The position numbers and the translations under genes were made by a program. The notes beneath the pieces were generated by a model. It had not been told where the DNA came from, ran no database searches, and was given only the letters and a program-made list of their open reading frames with translations. This document shows positions 11,901-22,734 of a DNA stretch of 64,000 bases, piece by piece. This stretch comes from Dioscorea cayenensis subsp. rotundata (Eukaryota; Streptophyta; Magnoliopsida; Dioscoreales; Dioscoreaceae): assembly GCF_009730915.1 (NCBI RefSeq), contig NC_052477.1:23330578-23394577 (forward strand). The letters are read 5' to 3'. The stretch's first letter is position 1, and each line of letters opens with the position of its first letter.

Positions 11901-13189
11901 AGTGAGTCTTCAATCACTAGGCAGTTTTATGGTTCAGTGTTAATCCTTTTAGCAGCTTCAGGAAATCTTTGAAAGGACAACAACAAAAAGGTTAGAACCA
12001 TGAACTTAGAACCACAAATAGTACAAATGGCTGAAGACTAAAAACTCAATCTCTATATCTTACATATCAGGTGATTGCTTTCCATTTATAACGTCATCTC
12101 CACCAACAATGGCTAAAAAGGACTCTTTCCATCCTGCGACAAGACACAAAATACCAATAAACTAGAAAGAGGCACTATAATTAGCAATTAGTCAGGTTAC
12201 TAGATTTACATAGAGGATCAAAAACATTCTTCTTGTTTTAAGCGTGCAAATACCATGGTGGTCAGAAATTTTGCCTTCCATGTTCAATTTTGGTGGGTTT
12301 GAAGCCAAAGCCATTGGAACCCCATTACTACTCAAATGCTTTATCAACCGATTGGCACATGAAAAAGCTTTAATGTTGTACCACCTGCAAATTAAATCAT
12401 GTTAATGGGTCTAAAGTGTAAACATAACACAGTGAAAATGTAACCATAACAACACTAACACAACTAGTAATTTGATATTCTCATGGAAAAGAAATCATAT
12501 TATGTAAGCCAAAGATTAATATATTCACATGATCAAAGGATGAGAACTTAGAAAGAGAGTTCTTATTGTCCTTTCCTCCATAGCAAGAGCTCAAAACTGA
12601 GAGAGAGGCTACAATTGTTTAGCAACTATTAAGGGTTGAAGAACCAATCAAAGAAAAAAGATTCATTCATAGGAGTAGTCAGGGGATTAAAAAAACTCTT
12701 TAGATAAATGAAACATTAGAAATTTAATAGTGATACAAGCAAAATGGAGAGGCAAAATGACTATGTATTCCCATGTCCTGACTCCTGATGAAAGGGCAAT
12801 AAAATCAAGTAAAGGAATTACTGGTCAGAGAACAACCGGGTAATCATATCCATTAATTCTTTAACACTCAGAGGGAGTCCATAATCTTGCAAGAAAATGG
12901 TAGCAGCTTCCCTTGAAGTCTTCCCCACTAGGTTATGTGCCACTTTGGTATTCCACTGCTTGTTATACTTGAGTAAAAACCTCTTTAAGACATCATTCAC
13001 AATTCCATCTGAATAAGCATAAAACAAATGCATAAAAAGAAAAAAAGAAGAAACTTTTCTGAAATTATAAAAACAAATACAAGGTGAACCCAAAAAAATA
13101 AAATCCAAAAAAAAGCGGTATTCAAAAGTACCATCCAAATCAAGAACAACTTGTGACACCATCCTAGACAAAGGCTTAGAAAAAGCCAT
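11901..13189 (-). pseudogene. Captured riboflavin kinase/FMN hydrolase gene fragment, HAD half, five exons
   Basis: Five minus-strand exons match the N-terminal HAD phosphatase half of the plant bifunctional riboflavin kinase/FMN hydrolase. Exon A (13,189-13,132) has SQVVLDLDG. Exon B (13,008-12,822) has GIVNDVLKRFLLKYNKQW and LVGKTSREAATIFLQDYGLP. Exon C (12,384-12,254) has ANRLIKHLSSNGVPMALAS and KISDHHG. Exon D (12,133-12,064) has WKESFLAIVGGDDVINGK and SPD. Exon E (11,966-11,901) has FPEAAKRINTEP, then NCLVIEDSL. Exon borders B-E keep GT/AG sites and join in phase (for example Q-W, HG-W, DI-F). The HAD motif I DLDG and the K-SPD region are visible. The catalytic motif after DLDG is cut oddly, exon E carries an in-frame TAA, and the kinase half is absent. 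It was captured as genomic DNA with introns, so it is probably non-functional. Confidence 0.85.
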
Positions 13190-13589
13190 TTTCATGAAGA
13201 GGTAATTGTTTATCTATAATCTCGAAAATTCATCTGGAAAACAAACAAAACAAAAGGTACACAACTTGAGACAAGAACAAATAGCTAGTGATATAAATAA
13301 TAACAATGCTCTTCAATTCAGCTAATAAGAAAACACAACAAGAACTAGACAATTTGTTGATACTAGACAAGAAATTAAATTATCAATGGGCTGAATCAAA
13401 GGCCCACAAACTAATAGGCAGCCATCAATTTAAATCCTAAACCAACAGCCTGCCGGCCAGGAGATTCCCAGGACCCTAAACGGCCAAATCAACAACTACC
13501 GGTGCATAGGTTCACCAATATCCATACCTCGCCGGTGACGTTCTTCCTGGTATGCCTGCGACCTCCACCTTCGCAGGCATCCCCCTCTC

Positions 13590-13913
13590 CTACCACTCAA
13601 AATGAGGGATAGAGTAGGCTTTATTGAATAAGGATAAAACAAGCTTTATATTTTTCTCACCATTTGATGCCATTGCCAATGCAGCTTCAGAGGCTTTAAC
13701 ACATGGTAGGAAGGATACTCCATGGTTCACTTTTGAGGCTACAAGTCCATGGCCGACAGAAAGAACTTTGAAAAATGCCTCTTTTCTGAAAGCATTATTT
13801 GATAGAGGCTGCAAAAGGTTTTTCAATGGTGTACTTTGTTTACTGAGTTGTCCAAATGGCACATAGCAATAAGTAAAGACATATGAACTTATCTCACAGC
13901 CTTCTGCAATCAA
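13590..13913. other. Unidentified open stretch inside CACTA, possibly another captured exon
   Basis: About 107 codons are open on the minus strand (13,913-13,590), and 80 codons are open on the plus strand (13,624-13,866). The minus-strand product contains ISSYVFTYCYVPFG and ASEAALAMASNGEKNIKLV. I recognise no family on either strand. All identified captures here run minus, which favours that strand. The sequence is less A-rich than its surroundings, which suits captured exonic DNA. Confidence 0.35.
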
Positions 13914-14976
13914 CGAAAATACAGTTTGTTTTGCAAAGTATCTAATGCGCTAGCATCCACCAGAAAATATAGTAGATCCCAGCATTCTTACATGGTAAAG
14001 TGCAAATAAGTATTTTCCAGGCAAAAAAATATCTTAGCATAAAAAGACTATTCAAAAAAACACTATCATTTTTATTTCAAAGAATATAGACTTAACTACT
14101 TCAACATAACAAAGAGCACAAGCAAAGGGAGTAAACAATGACTAAAAAAATCAAAGGCAAGATTATTTGGAATAATCATCCATATATCATGATTGTTATT
14201 TTATGAGCTACATATTCAGGCCCATATGACTAAACAGAATATATACATGCATCTACTCAATTCATCTCACTTACACATTTGAGATCTTCCATAAATAAAC
14301 TGGCAGAAAGATCAAATGATGTGGTGTAATACTACGACTACCATACACTTCTAAAATTGTCATATCTATAAACAAAAAGTGAAAACACAATAAGAAAGAT
14401 CTTCTCTTTGCTTGGCACTTTAGCAGTTATCAGTTCCATACATCTACTAGTAGATTAGATCCAGTCTTTTTTTTGTCATCAAATTTAACTACGAACACTC
14501 AAAATATTCTCAATGCCACCACAGTTTGTAAATAAAAGGGGCAAGCAGCCAAATGGTGCATAAACTAAATTAAAAACCCAATGAAGTCACATATCACACT
14601 CAATCCTAGATCCTCGTCCTGCTATCCAATTTACAACCTAAAAATTGGAAAAAAAACAAAACAAAACAAAAGCTAAAACATCCAATGCTTGCATGAATTT
14701 CACCAATAAAACTCAAAAATCTCACTGCAGAGCATCAAATCAGAGCTAAAACTCAAATCCTTACACCAATTTCAGATGAAAAAAACACAAATAAGCTCAC
14801 ATAATAAAAACAGGGCATCAGAATCACACCAAAAAGTTAGATCCATGCAACAATTCACAACTTAAAAAATCAATAGCAAACTCATCAAATATTAACCAAT
14901 TACACTTTAAAAACATCAGCCTGACTTCAAGTAATCAAGAACAAGCATAGACAATGAGAAAAAAGGGTGACTATAC

Positions 14977-15010
14977 CATGAAAAGATCGAAAAACAGTAG
15001 CAATCTCCAT
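14977..15010 (-). pseudogene. Putative captured first exon (starts MEIATVFRSF)
   Basis: On the minus strand, pyrimidine-rich UTR-like sequence leads to ATGGAGATTGCTACTG and an open codon run reading MEIATVFRSFH, which ends exactly at a CATG/GTATAG splice donor. This looks like a short coding first exon of an unknown gene captured between the GDSL and FMN hydrolase pieces. It is too short to identify. Confidence 0.35.
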
Positions 15011-15129
15011 TAGAGGATGGATCGAACAACGAAGGGAAGGAAGGGAAAAAAGGAAAGGTTTAAAGAGAAATAAGACTTGATTTCTCTATTCGATGAGGTT
15101 TTCTTAGAAGCAGGGAAGAAAGGGCATTA

Positions 15130-15480
15130 GCGAGCATGAGGGATTGGAGAACTGATCACCAGCATGTCGGAGGTGACGTTGTCGAGGCCGGTGCCGGCGG
15201 AGGCGAAGCAAATAGCAAAGGCGAAGTTATTGATTGTATAAGCAGGATCGAGATAGGCAGGAATAATAGGGCTGAGGCCAAAGGCCTCGGCGTAGAAGTC
15301 ACTGGCGAGGCCGCCGTTGCTGAATTGGCCAGTGGGGTAGGGTTTGCTAAGGAAGTCACGGCTGTAGGGCATGAAGTTGCTCTTAAGGAGGGTGGGGATA
15401 GCGTTGTTGTTGCCGGTGTCGATGGTGGAGTCGCCGAATACGATGATTACCTAGACGACGGCGAGGGAGAGGAAAGGCAA
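15130..15480 (-). pseudogene. Captured first exon of a GDSL esterase/lipase
   Basis: The minus strand reads VIIVFGDSTIDTGNNNAIPT, then MPYSRDF, GQFSNGGLASDFYAEAFGL and PAYLDPAYTINNF, ending CFASAGTGLDNVTSDML. The FGDS block carries the nucleophile Ser of GDSL hydrolases and the NGGLASDF/ASAGTG blocks are family hallmarks. A hydrophobic leader precedes it, but an in-frame TAG sits just before VIIVFGDS, and the first ATG (MPLIFAF) is in another frame. Coding stops where the family's first intron normally lies (GTGATC). The later blocks with the Asp-His of the triad are absent, so no enzyme can be made. A CT-rich leader (see repeat at 15,547) suggests that the donor gene's 5' UTR came along. Confidence 0.85.
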
Positions 15481-15544
15481 AGATGAGAGGCATAGGAGGA
15501 GGAGAGGCGTTGTTAGCGTTAGGGTTGGGGATGGAGATGGGGAT

Positions 15545-15546
<2 letters not shown>

Positions 15547-15583
<37 letters not shown>
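15547..15583. repeat. (GA)n microsatellite
   Basis: About 18 GA units. On the minus strand it is a CT tract just upstream of the captured GDSL exon, a common feature of plant 5' UTRs. Confidence 0.95.
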
Positions 15584-15586
<3 letters not shown>

Positions 15587-15812
15587 GAATTTAAGGGGAG
15601 GCACTGAATGATGGGGGACCGTGAAAGGGAATGAGGAAGGGGAGAGTGAGGGTTTGTTGAGAGGGTATTATGGAATAATTGTGTGATTAGTAGAGGGGTT
15701 TTGTTAAACCGCCTGCATAGCTTGGTATTAAAAAGAAATTACATGGTTTTGGAGGCGGTTTTTTAAAAACCCCACTAGCTATGTGCTTCTAAAAATTAAA
15801 AATGATGTAGTG

Positions 15813-16318
15813 GCTATAGCAATTTAAATTGTAACTTGCATTCATGATTTTGTCACAATTTCACTTTTTCTTAAAGCTCTACAATCTGTATACATCTAGC
15901 TATGGGATATATTATCAACTATAGCTACAAAAGCTATACTCATAACAAATTAAATTTTAAAATTACTATTTGCTATATGTATATAATTTTTGTAGTGTTG
16001 CTTCAATAAATTAATATTTATAGAAAAATTAGCTATTATGTGTTATAATATATTAATATGTCTAAAAAATAGTGGCTAATAGATTGTTTCTTACCACAGT
16101 ATTAACATATCGAAACAAAATTGATCTATTTGCTATGGATGAATAATGTTCATAACTCAAAAATCCAATCAAATTATAAATAGCAACAAATGACTTTTTT
16201 TATGGTTGCTTTAGTATTCTATCTACAAAAATACCTATTGCGGCTATGAAATTAAAGGCATAGGCGAAGGGAGAGGGGCAAATGGACACTCAAGCACACC
16301 CTTGGCCCTCAAAAATGC

Positions 16319-16355
<37 letters not shown>

Positions 16356-16745
16356 ATTAAAATACTAATAATTATAATTCACATATAAAACTAAAACAAA
16401 AAACCGTGGTTGATACTTTTTATTTTTTTTATTTTTAATTCTATGTGACACTGTTTAAAACAAATTTAATAAAAATAATATATTTATTATATTAAATAAA
16501 AATGATATTGAGTGATAATAATGAATAATATGGTTGATAATGGATCTTCATAATATTTTGTTTTAAATTTTATATTTTTGATATATTTTTATTGAATTTA
16601 TAAATACATAAGTATCAATTTTTTAGAATATCAATGTAAAAAAATACATTAATAAATAAAAATAATAATAAAAAACCTATAAAAGATGCAATCTCTCTCT
16701 AAAAAAAAACCCTCCCTCTCTCAAAATACTTAAAAATGACACAAT

Positions 16746-16788
<43 letters not shown>

Positions 16789-17428
16789 ATTAACCAAAGG
16801 TAGTGTCACAATGAAATTCAATTTTAGATTGTTTCTAAATTGTGTCAATTGTTGAGTTTTGATGTTGCACCAATAGCGAGAACAAGAAAATTCAAAGAAA
16901 TAAGAAGGAAAACTCAAAGAACTTAATTAATGTATTATAAACCTTCCAAAAAACTCTATGTAACTCACCAAATGAAATTTCAATGGTTTGAACACAAGCA
17001 TTTATACAATTTTTCCTTCCTTCTGTCAACAAACAACAACCACCTAATAGAACATAGCTAAGATGCCATTAAGCCATTGGAAACTAATCCACGTCAACTT
17101 CTTTTCCATCTCTATGTTGACTCAGCATTACAAAGAGTACTATTTGCTAACGTGTTTTCATTTGAATCCTGTTTCACATCAAGTTTTTATTGTTCTTTCA
17201 ATTTCTTCTAAGTTTATGTTTTTATCTTTTATTATAGATATTTATCCTGCTTTTTTTCTATTTGTTTTATACCTAATTTAATTTGTTTAATTATTTGTTG
17301 TGAAAAAAATTGATATTTGATGAACAATTGTTTGATATTTGTTTGATTGTTTGTTATGAAATATTTATTGCGAAAATTAATTGTAAAAAAATTTTAGATA
17401 TTTGTTTGATTAATTGTTGTGAAATTTT
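15813..17428. other. No gene; AT-rich DNA with microsatellites
   Basis: Nothing coding is seen. There is a (TA)n tract at 16,318-16,355 interrupted by one G, and a (CT)n tract at about 16,749-16,785. Between 15,813 and 16,250 short GCTAT/ATAGC motifs recur, and a TAGTG terminus ends at 15,997, hinting at a second CACTA-like remnant. Confidence 0.6.
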
Positions 17429-18428
17429 NNNNNNNNNNNNNNNNNNNNNNNNNNNNNNNNNNNNNNNNNNNNNNNNNNNNNNNNNNNNNNNNNNNNNNNN
17501 NNNNNNNNNNNNNNNNNNNNNNNNNNNNNNNNNNNNNNNNNNNNNNNNNNNNNNNNNNNNNNNNNNNNNNNNNNNNNNNNNNNNNNNNNNNNNNNNNNNN
17601 NNNNNNNNNNNNNNNNNNNNNNNNNNNNNNNNNNNNNNNNNNNNNNNNNNNNNNNNNNNNNNNNNNNNNNNNNNNNNNNNNNNNNNNNNNNNNNNNNNNN
17701 NNNNNNNNNNNNNNNNNNNNNNNNNNNNNNNNNNNNNNNNNNNNNNNNNNNNNNNNNNNNNNNNNNNNNNNNNNNNNNNNNNNNNNNNNNNNNNNNNNNN
17801 NNNNNNNNNNNNNNNNNNNNNNNNNNNNNNNNNNNNNNNNNNNNNNNNNNNNNNNNNNNNNNNNNNNNNNNNNNNNNNNNNNNNNNNNNNNNNNNNNNNN
17901 NNNNNNNNNNNNNNNNNNNNNNNNNNNNNNNNNNNNNNNNNNNNNNNNNNNNNNNNNNNNNNNNNNNNNNNNNNNNNNNNNNNNNNNNNNNNNNNNNNNN
18001 NNNNNNNNNNNNNNNNNNNNNNNNNNNNNNNNNNNNNNNNNNNNNNNNNNNNNNNNNNNNNNNNNNNNNNNNNNNNNNNNNNNNNNNNNNNNNNNNNNNN
18101 NNNNNNNNNNNNNNNNNNNNNNNNNNNNNNNNNNNNNNNNNNNNNNNNNNNNNNNNNNNNNNNNNNNNNNNNNNNNNNNNNNNNNNNNNNNNNNNNNNNN
18201 NNNNNNNNNNNNNNNNNNNNNNNNNNNNNNNNNNNNNNNNNNNNNNNNNNNNNNNNNNNNNNNNNNNNNNNNNNNNNNNNNNNNNNNNNNNNNNNNNNNN
18301 NNNNNNNNNNNNNNNNNNNNNNNNNNNNNNNNNNNNNNNNNNNNNNNNNNNNNNNNNNNNNNNNNNNNNNNNNNNNNNNNNNNNNNNNNNNNNNNNNNNN
18401 NNNNNNNNNNNNNNNNNNNNNNNNNNNN
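17429..18428. other. Assembly gap of exactly 1,000 N
   Basis: An unbroken run of N of round length, so a scaffolding gap of unknown true size. The long open frames reported across it are artefacts. Confidence 1.
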
Positions 18429-20156
18429 AAAATGTGATCTTGATAGTTAAAAATTTAAATTTTTGATGAATTTGAGGGTATGATGAGCTTTTGGTTTTCT
18501 TCTGTGAATCATATTGCTTCCAATATGCCTCTTGGATCTGATTCTGTGGTGGAGTTTATTTGAGAAGTATGATTGATTTGCTGGTACACATTTGTTCACT
18601 GCTGCATTTTTTTGTTTTCTTTTTATAAAATTTATATTTATAGCATTCAGATGGTCTGAACACATCATGGTGTAATTTCTTCTTTTTCTTGTTGTTAGAT
18701 CATAACTTTTGTGAAGCATTTTTTGTACTTTGATTGATGGATACTTATCACTGGTTGGTTTGTGTAAGGAGAGTTCATTAGAAGAAAATTTGTATCTTCT
18801 GAAAATGAGGCAGTGGATTCAAATATCTAATGCTGGGATGGGATAAAATGAAGGATTCTTCATTTTTTTTTTTAAACTGTATATAAGCTTGGATATGGGG
18901 TGAAGCTGCTTGCTTGTGTGAAATGATAACTTTATCTTTGCTAAATGGGGAAGGAGAAGTTTGGAAACAGTTTATTCCCAGCATGATCGAATGGCAGAGT
19001 GGCAATAGGAGGATATTGGCATTATTCTTTTAGGGATTCTTGCTTAAGGAGGAGGTATTTATTGTGTGCTATTTTATAACTAGAATATCCTTTTCATGAG
19101 CTTTTGATATGGGAATTTCCAAGAAGTTGTAATTCCATTATAGTTCTCGAAGTAAATCAAGAGCAGCATCTTTATAATAGATTACTACAACAGGTCTAGT
19201 AAGATTAGATTTGGTCTTTATAACTTCAAAATAAAATTATGAAAGAAAGTGAAGAATTATAAGGGTAACTATGTTGCTTTACATGATTATATATATCATT
19301 TGCAGCTTTAAATCTAGGAACTCCTTTGCAACATCTGGTGTTCCAATCATTCTTCAAGTGTACTCTTTACCTGCTATTTATGTTTTATGTACATAAATCT
19401 TAGCATTTACTTTATACAACAAGATATTTATACTATGCAACTTTTGTATGCTCTTTTTTTCTACATTTTGTCAAACACCAAACTTCATTCATGTGGTCCT
19501 TGTCTAGCATTAATGTATATTGGAAACTAAAGCCTTAATATTTGGATGATAGTGCACCTAGTATGTCCTAGATAGTCAATCCGTAGTGTTGAGTCCTAAA
19601 TATAGGTTTCCATAATATTTTAGATAGTCAATCCTATTGACAAGCATGATTGGAGAACATGTATTGAGTTCTTTTCAAGTTACATGACTGCCACTTTCAT
19701 TATTTATATTTTTTTAATTCAGTGATTCTCCATGGATTTTCTACCTTAGTGTGGTATTGTTTTATGCTTATTGGTTTTAAAAGTTATAATCATATTTTAA
19801 TATTGTGTTTAGAAAATATTATTTTTATTTACAAGTCATCCTTTGCATCTCAAACTAAAAATACTCTTGAATAATGAATACATGTTGAGATTACATGGTT
19901 CTTTCATTCATTGGGAAAAATAGAAAATAGAAAGTTGTGATGTATTATGTTTTTGGGCTGATTTTTTTTAGTTTTAAAAGGTTTGAAGATATGAATGATT
20001 CTGTGAATAATTAGGAATAGAATAAGTTTTTTTAATAAGTTAGAAAAAATTTTTATGACCATTTTTGAATGTTTTTAAATAGAAACATTTCTTAATGTTT
20101 TATCATTATGTTATAGCTTACAATTAATTATTTTATTGTTACTAATTACATATTAG
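18429..20156. other. No gene recognised
   Basis: AT-rich DNA without convincing coding sequence. It may contain the left arm of the Harbinger element that follows, but no left terminal inverted repeat was seen, so that end may lie in the gap. Confidence 0.5.
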
Positions 20157-21477
20157 ATGGATCATTTCAAGAATGAAGATGATGAACTATACCTCATGCA
20201 ACTAACAGTATTAGTTGGCGCCTACACCGCGTTATCATGAATTCGTAACAAAAAGACATATAATTCCTAGAGAACCATCACGTGAAAGATTAGAAATACG
20301 GAGAAAAATATTTGTCTAGGTTGATAGATGGGAATGATGATACTAGTATTAACATGGTGCTGATGAACAAATCTACATTTTTTAACCTATGCTCAATATT
20401 ACACGGAAAAAGGACTTGTACGGGATACACTGCACATGAGCATTGAGGAGCAATTACTAATGTTCTTGCACACCATAGGACACAACCAGCGCAATCGTGT
20501 TATTACACATAATTTTTTGAGGTCCGGTGAAACTATTAGTAGATATTTCAATCACATGTTGTTCACAATTGGTGAAATGCAGCATGAATATGTGCGGCCA
20601 CCAAGTTCTCAAACCCCACCTTATATAGCAACAAGGAGAACATTGTATCCTTATTTCAAGGTATTATTATGTTAGACTTCAAACAATTGTATTTTAGTAG
20701 GATTAATTCTAACATACAGTATTCAATACTAGGATTGTGTTGGGGCCTTAGATGGAACACATATTCATGCTTTCCGTCCCCAGAGATCCGAAGTTGCACC
20801 TTTCGAGGAAGAAAAACCTTACCCAACTCAAAACGTCCTTGTAGTTGTGGATTTTGACATTCGTTTTACTTTTATTCTCACTGGTTGGGAAGGATTCGTG
20901 CATGACTCTTTAGTTCTTAGTGATGCACTAGAACGACCCAATGGGCTAAAAGTTCCTGAAGGTATCTTTAAGTTTTTTTTAAAAAAATGTAGACAATTAA
21001 CTAAATATAACAATTGAACTTATTAAAGTTATTTTAACTCTTGTAATTAGGAAAATATTACTTGGTTGATGTTGGTTACGCCACAGGACCCAGTTTTATA
21101 CCCCCTTACAGGGGTGTAAGATTTCACTTGAAGGAGTTCGGCTCCCGAACACCTGCAAACGCCAAGGAATTGTTTAATCTAAGACATTCATCTGGGCGTA
21201 CCTCCATCGAGAGTGCATTTGGTTCTTTAAAGAACTGCTTCAAGATCCTCACTTCTAGGCCTTTTTTCCCATTCAAGACAAAGGTGGATCTCAGATGGCA
21301 TGTTGTACCTTACACAACTACATCCTCACCGGTGGTCAAGATGAATTTATTCTCGTGGAGGAAGATTGGGTACCACAACGTGTTTCACAAACCACTGCTC
21401 GGGACCAAAGAGAAGAAGCACAAGAGTGGGCTGCTCGTCGTGATCAAATTGCAATTGAGATGTGGGCGAACAAGTAG
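20157..21477 (+). pseudogene. Harbinger transposase (HARBI1-like, DDE_4 nuclease), frameshifted
   Basis: Three exons can be read. Exon 1 ends at 20,660 (TLYPYFK, donor GTATTA). Exon 2 (20,733-20,961) contains DCVGALDGTHIHAFRP and VLVVVDFDIRFTFILTGWEG. Exon 3 (21,051-21,477) contains YYLVDVGYATGPSFIPPYRG and SIESAFGSLKNCFKIL, and ends AIEMWANK-stop. The catalytic triad is recognisable as Asp in LDGTHI, Asp in VDVGYA and Glu in SIESAFG. Splice sites join in phase. The 5' part (20,157-20,430) changes frame, and a 1-nt shift near 21,293 separates KVDLRW from ACCTLHNYIL, so this copy looks recently inactivated, or the shifts are assembly errors. The protein would cut DNA at TTA/TAA targets with the help of the Myb-like partner. 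Confidence 0.9.
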
Positions 21478-21699
21478 TTATATTGACATGTTCTTATGTT
21501 AAATTTTGTATCATTGTTGAATAGCCACTTTTTGATGTATCTTTTTATCTTCTATTATCAAATTATGGATGCTTGAATATCTTGGCTGTATGCTTAAATA
21601 GAATCCATGCAGTATCTATTTTCTTCCATTTGTATGTTTATCATATTATGCATGATTTAAATTATCATAAGTTTTATCTTATCTTATATTATAATGTAG

Positions 21700-22734
21700 A
21701 TGGAGGGATATAATTCATCGCAAGGCAGCCCGACATCATCAATTATGAATACTACTGCAAGAACTACAGGAAATATGAGATGGACATCCTTGAAAAGTCG
21801 TTACTTTATAAGATTTATGGCAAGCCAAGTTGAACAAGGGTTTAAGATGGACAAAGGCTTCAAACCACAAACAATACAAGCTGCTATTCGATCCTTGAAA
21901 GATACATTTCTAGTGACACTGACAGAGGCCAATGTAAGTAATCTTCTCAGAACGTTAAGGAGAAAATGGGCGAGGATAAAAAAAATTAAAAGATATGAGT
22001 GGCATGGGTTGGGATGATAACCTCAAAATTATTATCATGGGCGAGGCTGAATATATAGAATATATCAAGGTACTTGTTACTTAAACATTATTATTTTTTA
22101 TTTGTACATTATAATTTCAACTGAATCATTTGAATACTTATTTGTTAACATACAAATCCACAAGGACGATGAACCCTATTTAAACAAGCCTATTAAGGAT
22201 TATGACCTTCTCGAGACTATTTGTGGTAATGATCAAGCTACTGGACATCGTGTTGTCACCTCAAGAACTCGTATTGGCACACAAATGGATTACAACTCTG
22301 AGGCAGATGTATTCCCATCAACCCAAAATTATGATGATGTGTCTTTCATGGAAACAGATGGGATTGGTAATGCCTCACCGTTTACTCAACACTACAATTC
22401 TGAACCGGCGTCAACAACAAGCCCAATACAAAGAAGTAAAGAGAAAGGCAAACACAAAGCAACCGTTAGTGATGCTGCAATAGATCGTTTGGCCACAAGT
22501 ATTGAAAAAGCTTTTGATAAAGTTCAATCTAGCCGTTCAATGAGCTATGCAAAAGATGTTGAAGATGAATGTATGAAGCTAACACAACATGGGTATTCCA
22601 TAGATCAAATTCTTATGGTATATGAGCACTTGATGAGTGATGATGCACGAGCTCGCATGTTCTTTGGAATGCGTCAAGAACTTCGCATGGCTTGGGTGAA
22701 TAAATTCTTTAATTCAGACGATCGGATGCTCTAG
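21700..22734 (+). pseudogene. Harbinger Myb/SANT-like DNA-binding protein, frameshifted
   Basis: The start MEGYNSSQGS is followed by the Myb/SANT-like (Myb_DNA-bind_3) domain: MRWTSLKSRYFIRFMASQVE, QGFKMDKGFKPQTIQAAI, LTEANVSNLLRTLRRKW and, one frame over, GMGWDDNLKIIIMGEAEYIE. After an intron (donor GTACTT near 22,070) the second exon reads KDDEPYLNKPIKDYDLLETI and CGNDQATG, then a Ser/Thr-rich linker and a C-terminal helix-rich region with RLATSIEKAFDKV. The frameshift lies in an A-rich run near 21,985. No clean acceptor AG precedes the second exon. In PIF elements this protein binds the element ends and recruits the transposase to the nucleus. Confidence 0.85.

Larger units (their letters stand above)
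9367..15812 (-). mobile_element. Non-autonomous CACTA transposon carrying host gene fragments (Pack-CACTA)
   Basis: The left end begins CACTACACCAAAAAGG at 9,367. The right end, read on the minus strand, begins CACTACATCATTTTT from 15,812. Both share the En/Spm-type CACTAC terminus. Inverted subterminal repeats of the unit AGAGGCGGTT/AACCGCCTCT crowd the left end (9,406-9,840), and diverged copies lie near the right end (15,705-15,770), as expected for transposase-binding repeats of CACTA elements. No transposase (TNPD/TNPA-like) was found. Instead the inside holds gene fragments, all on the minus strand. The expected 3-bp target duplication was not found (left CAA, right GCT). An alternative right terminus ending TAGTG lies at 15,997, so the right boundary is less certain than the left. 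Confidence 0.75.

Noticed and set aside
15136-15486. 116-codon plus-strand ORF, Gly/Glu/Val-rich
   Set aside because: Antisense of the captured GDSL exon, which has clear family motifs on the minus strand.
17310-18450. Long open frames of 343-375 codons
   Set aside because: They consist almost entirely of the 1,000-N gap.
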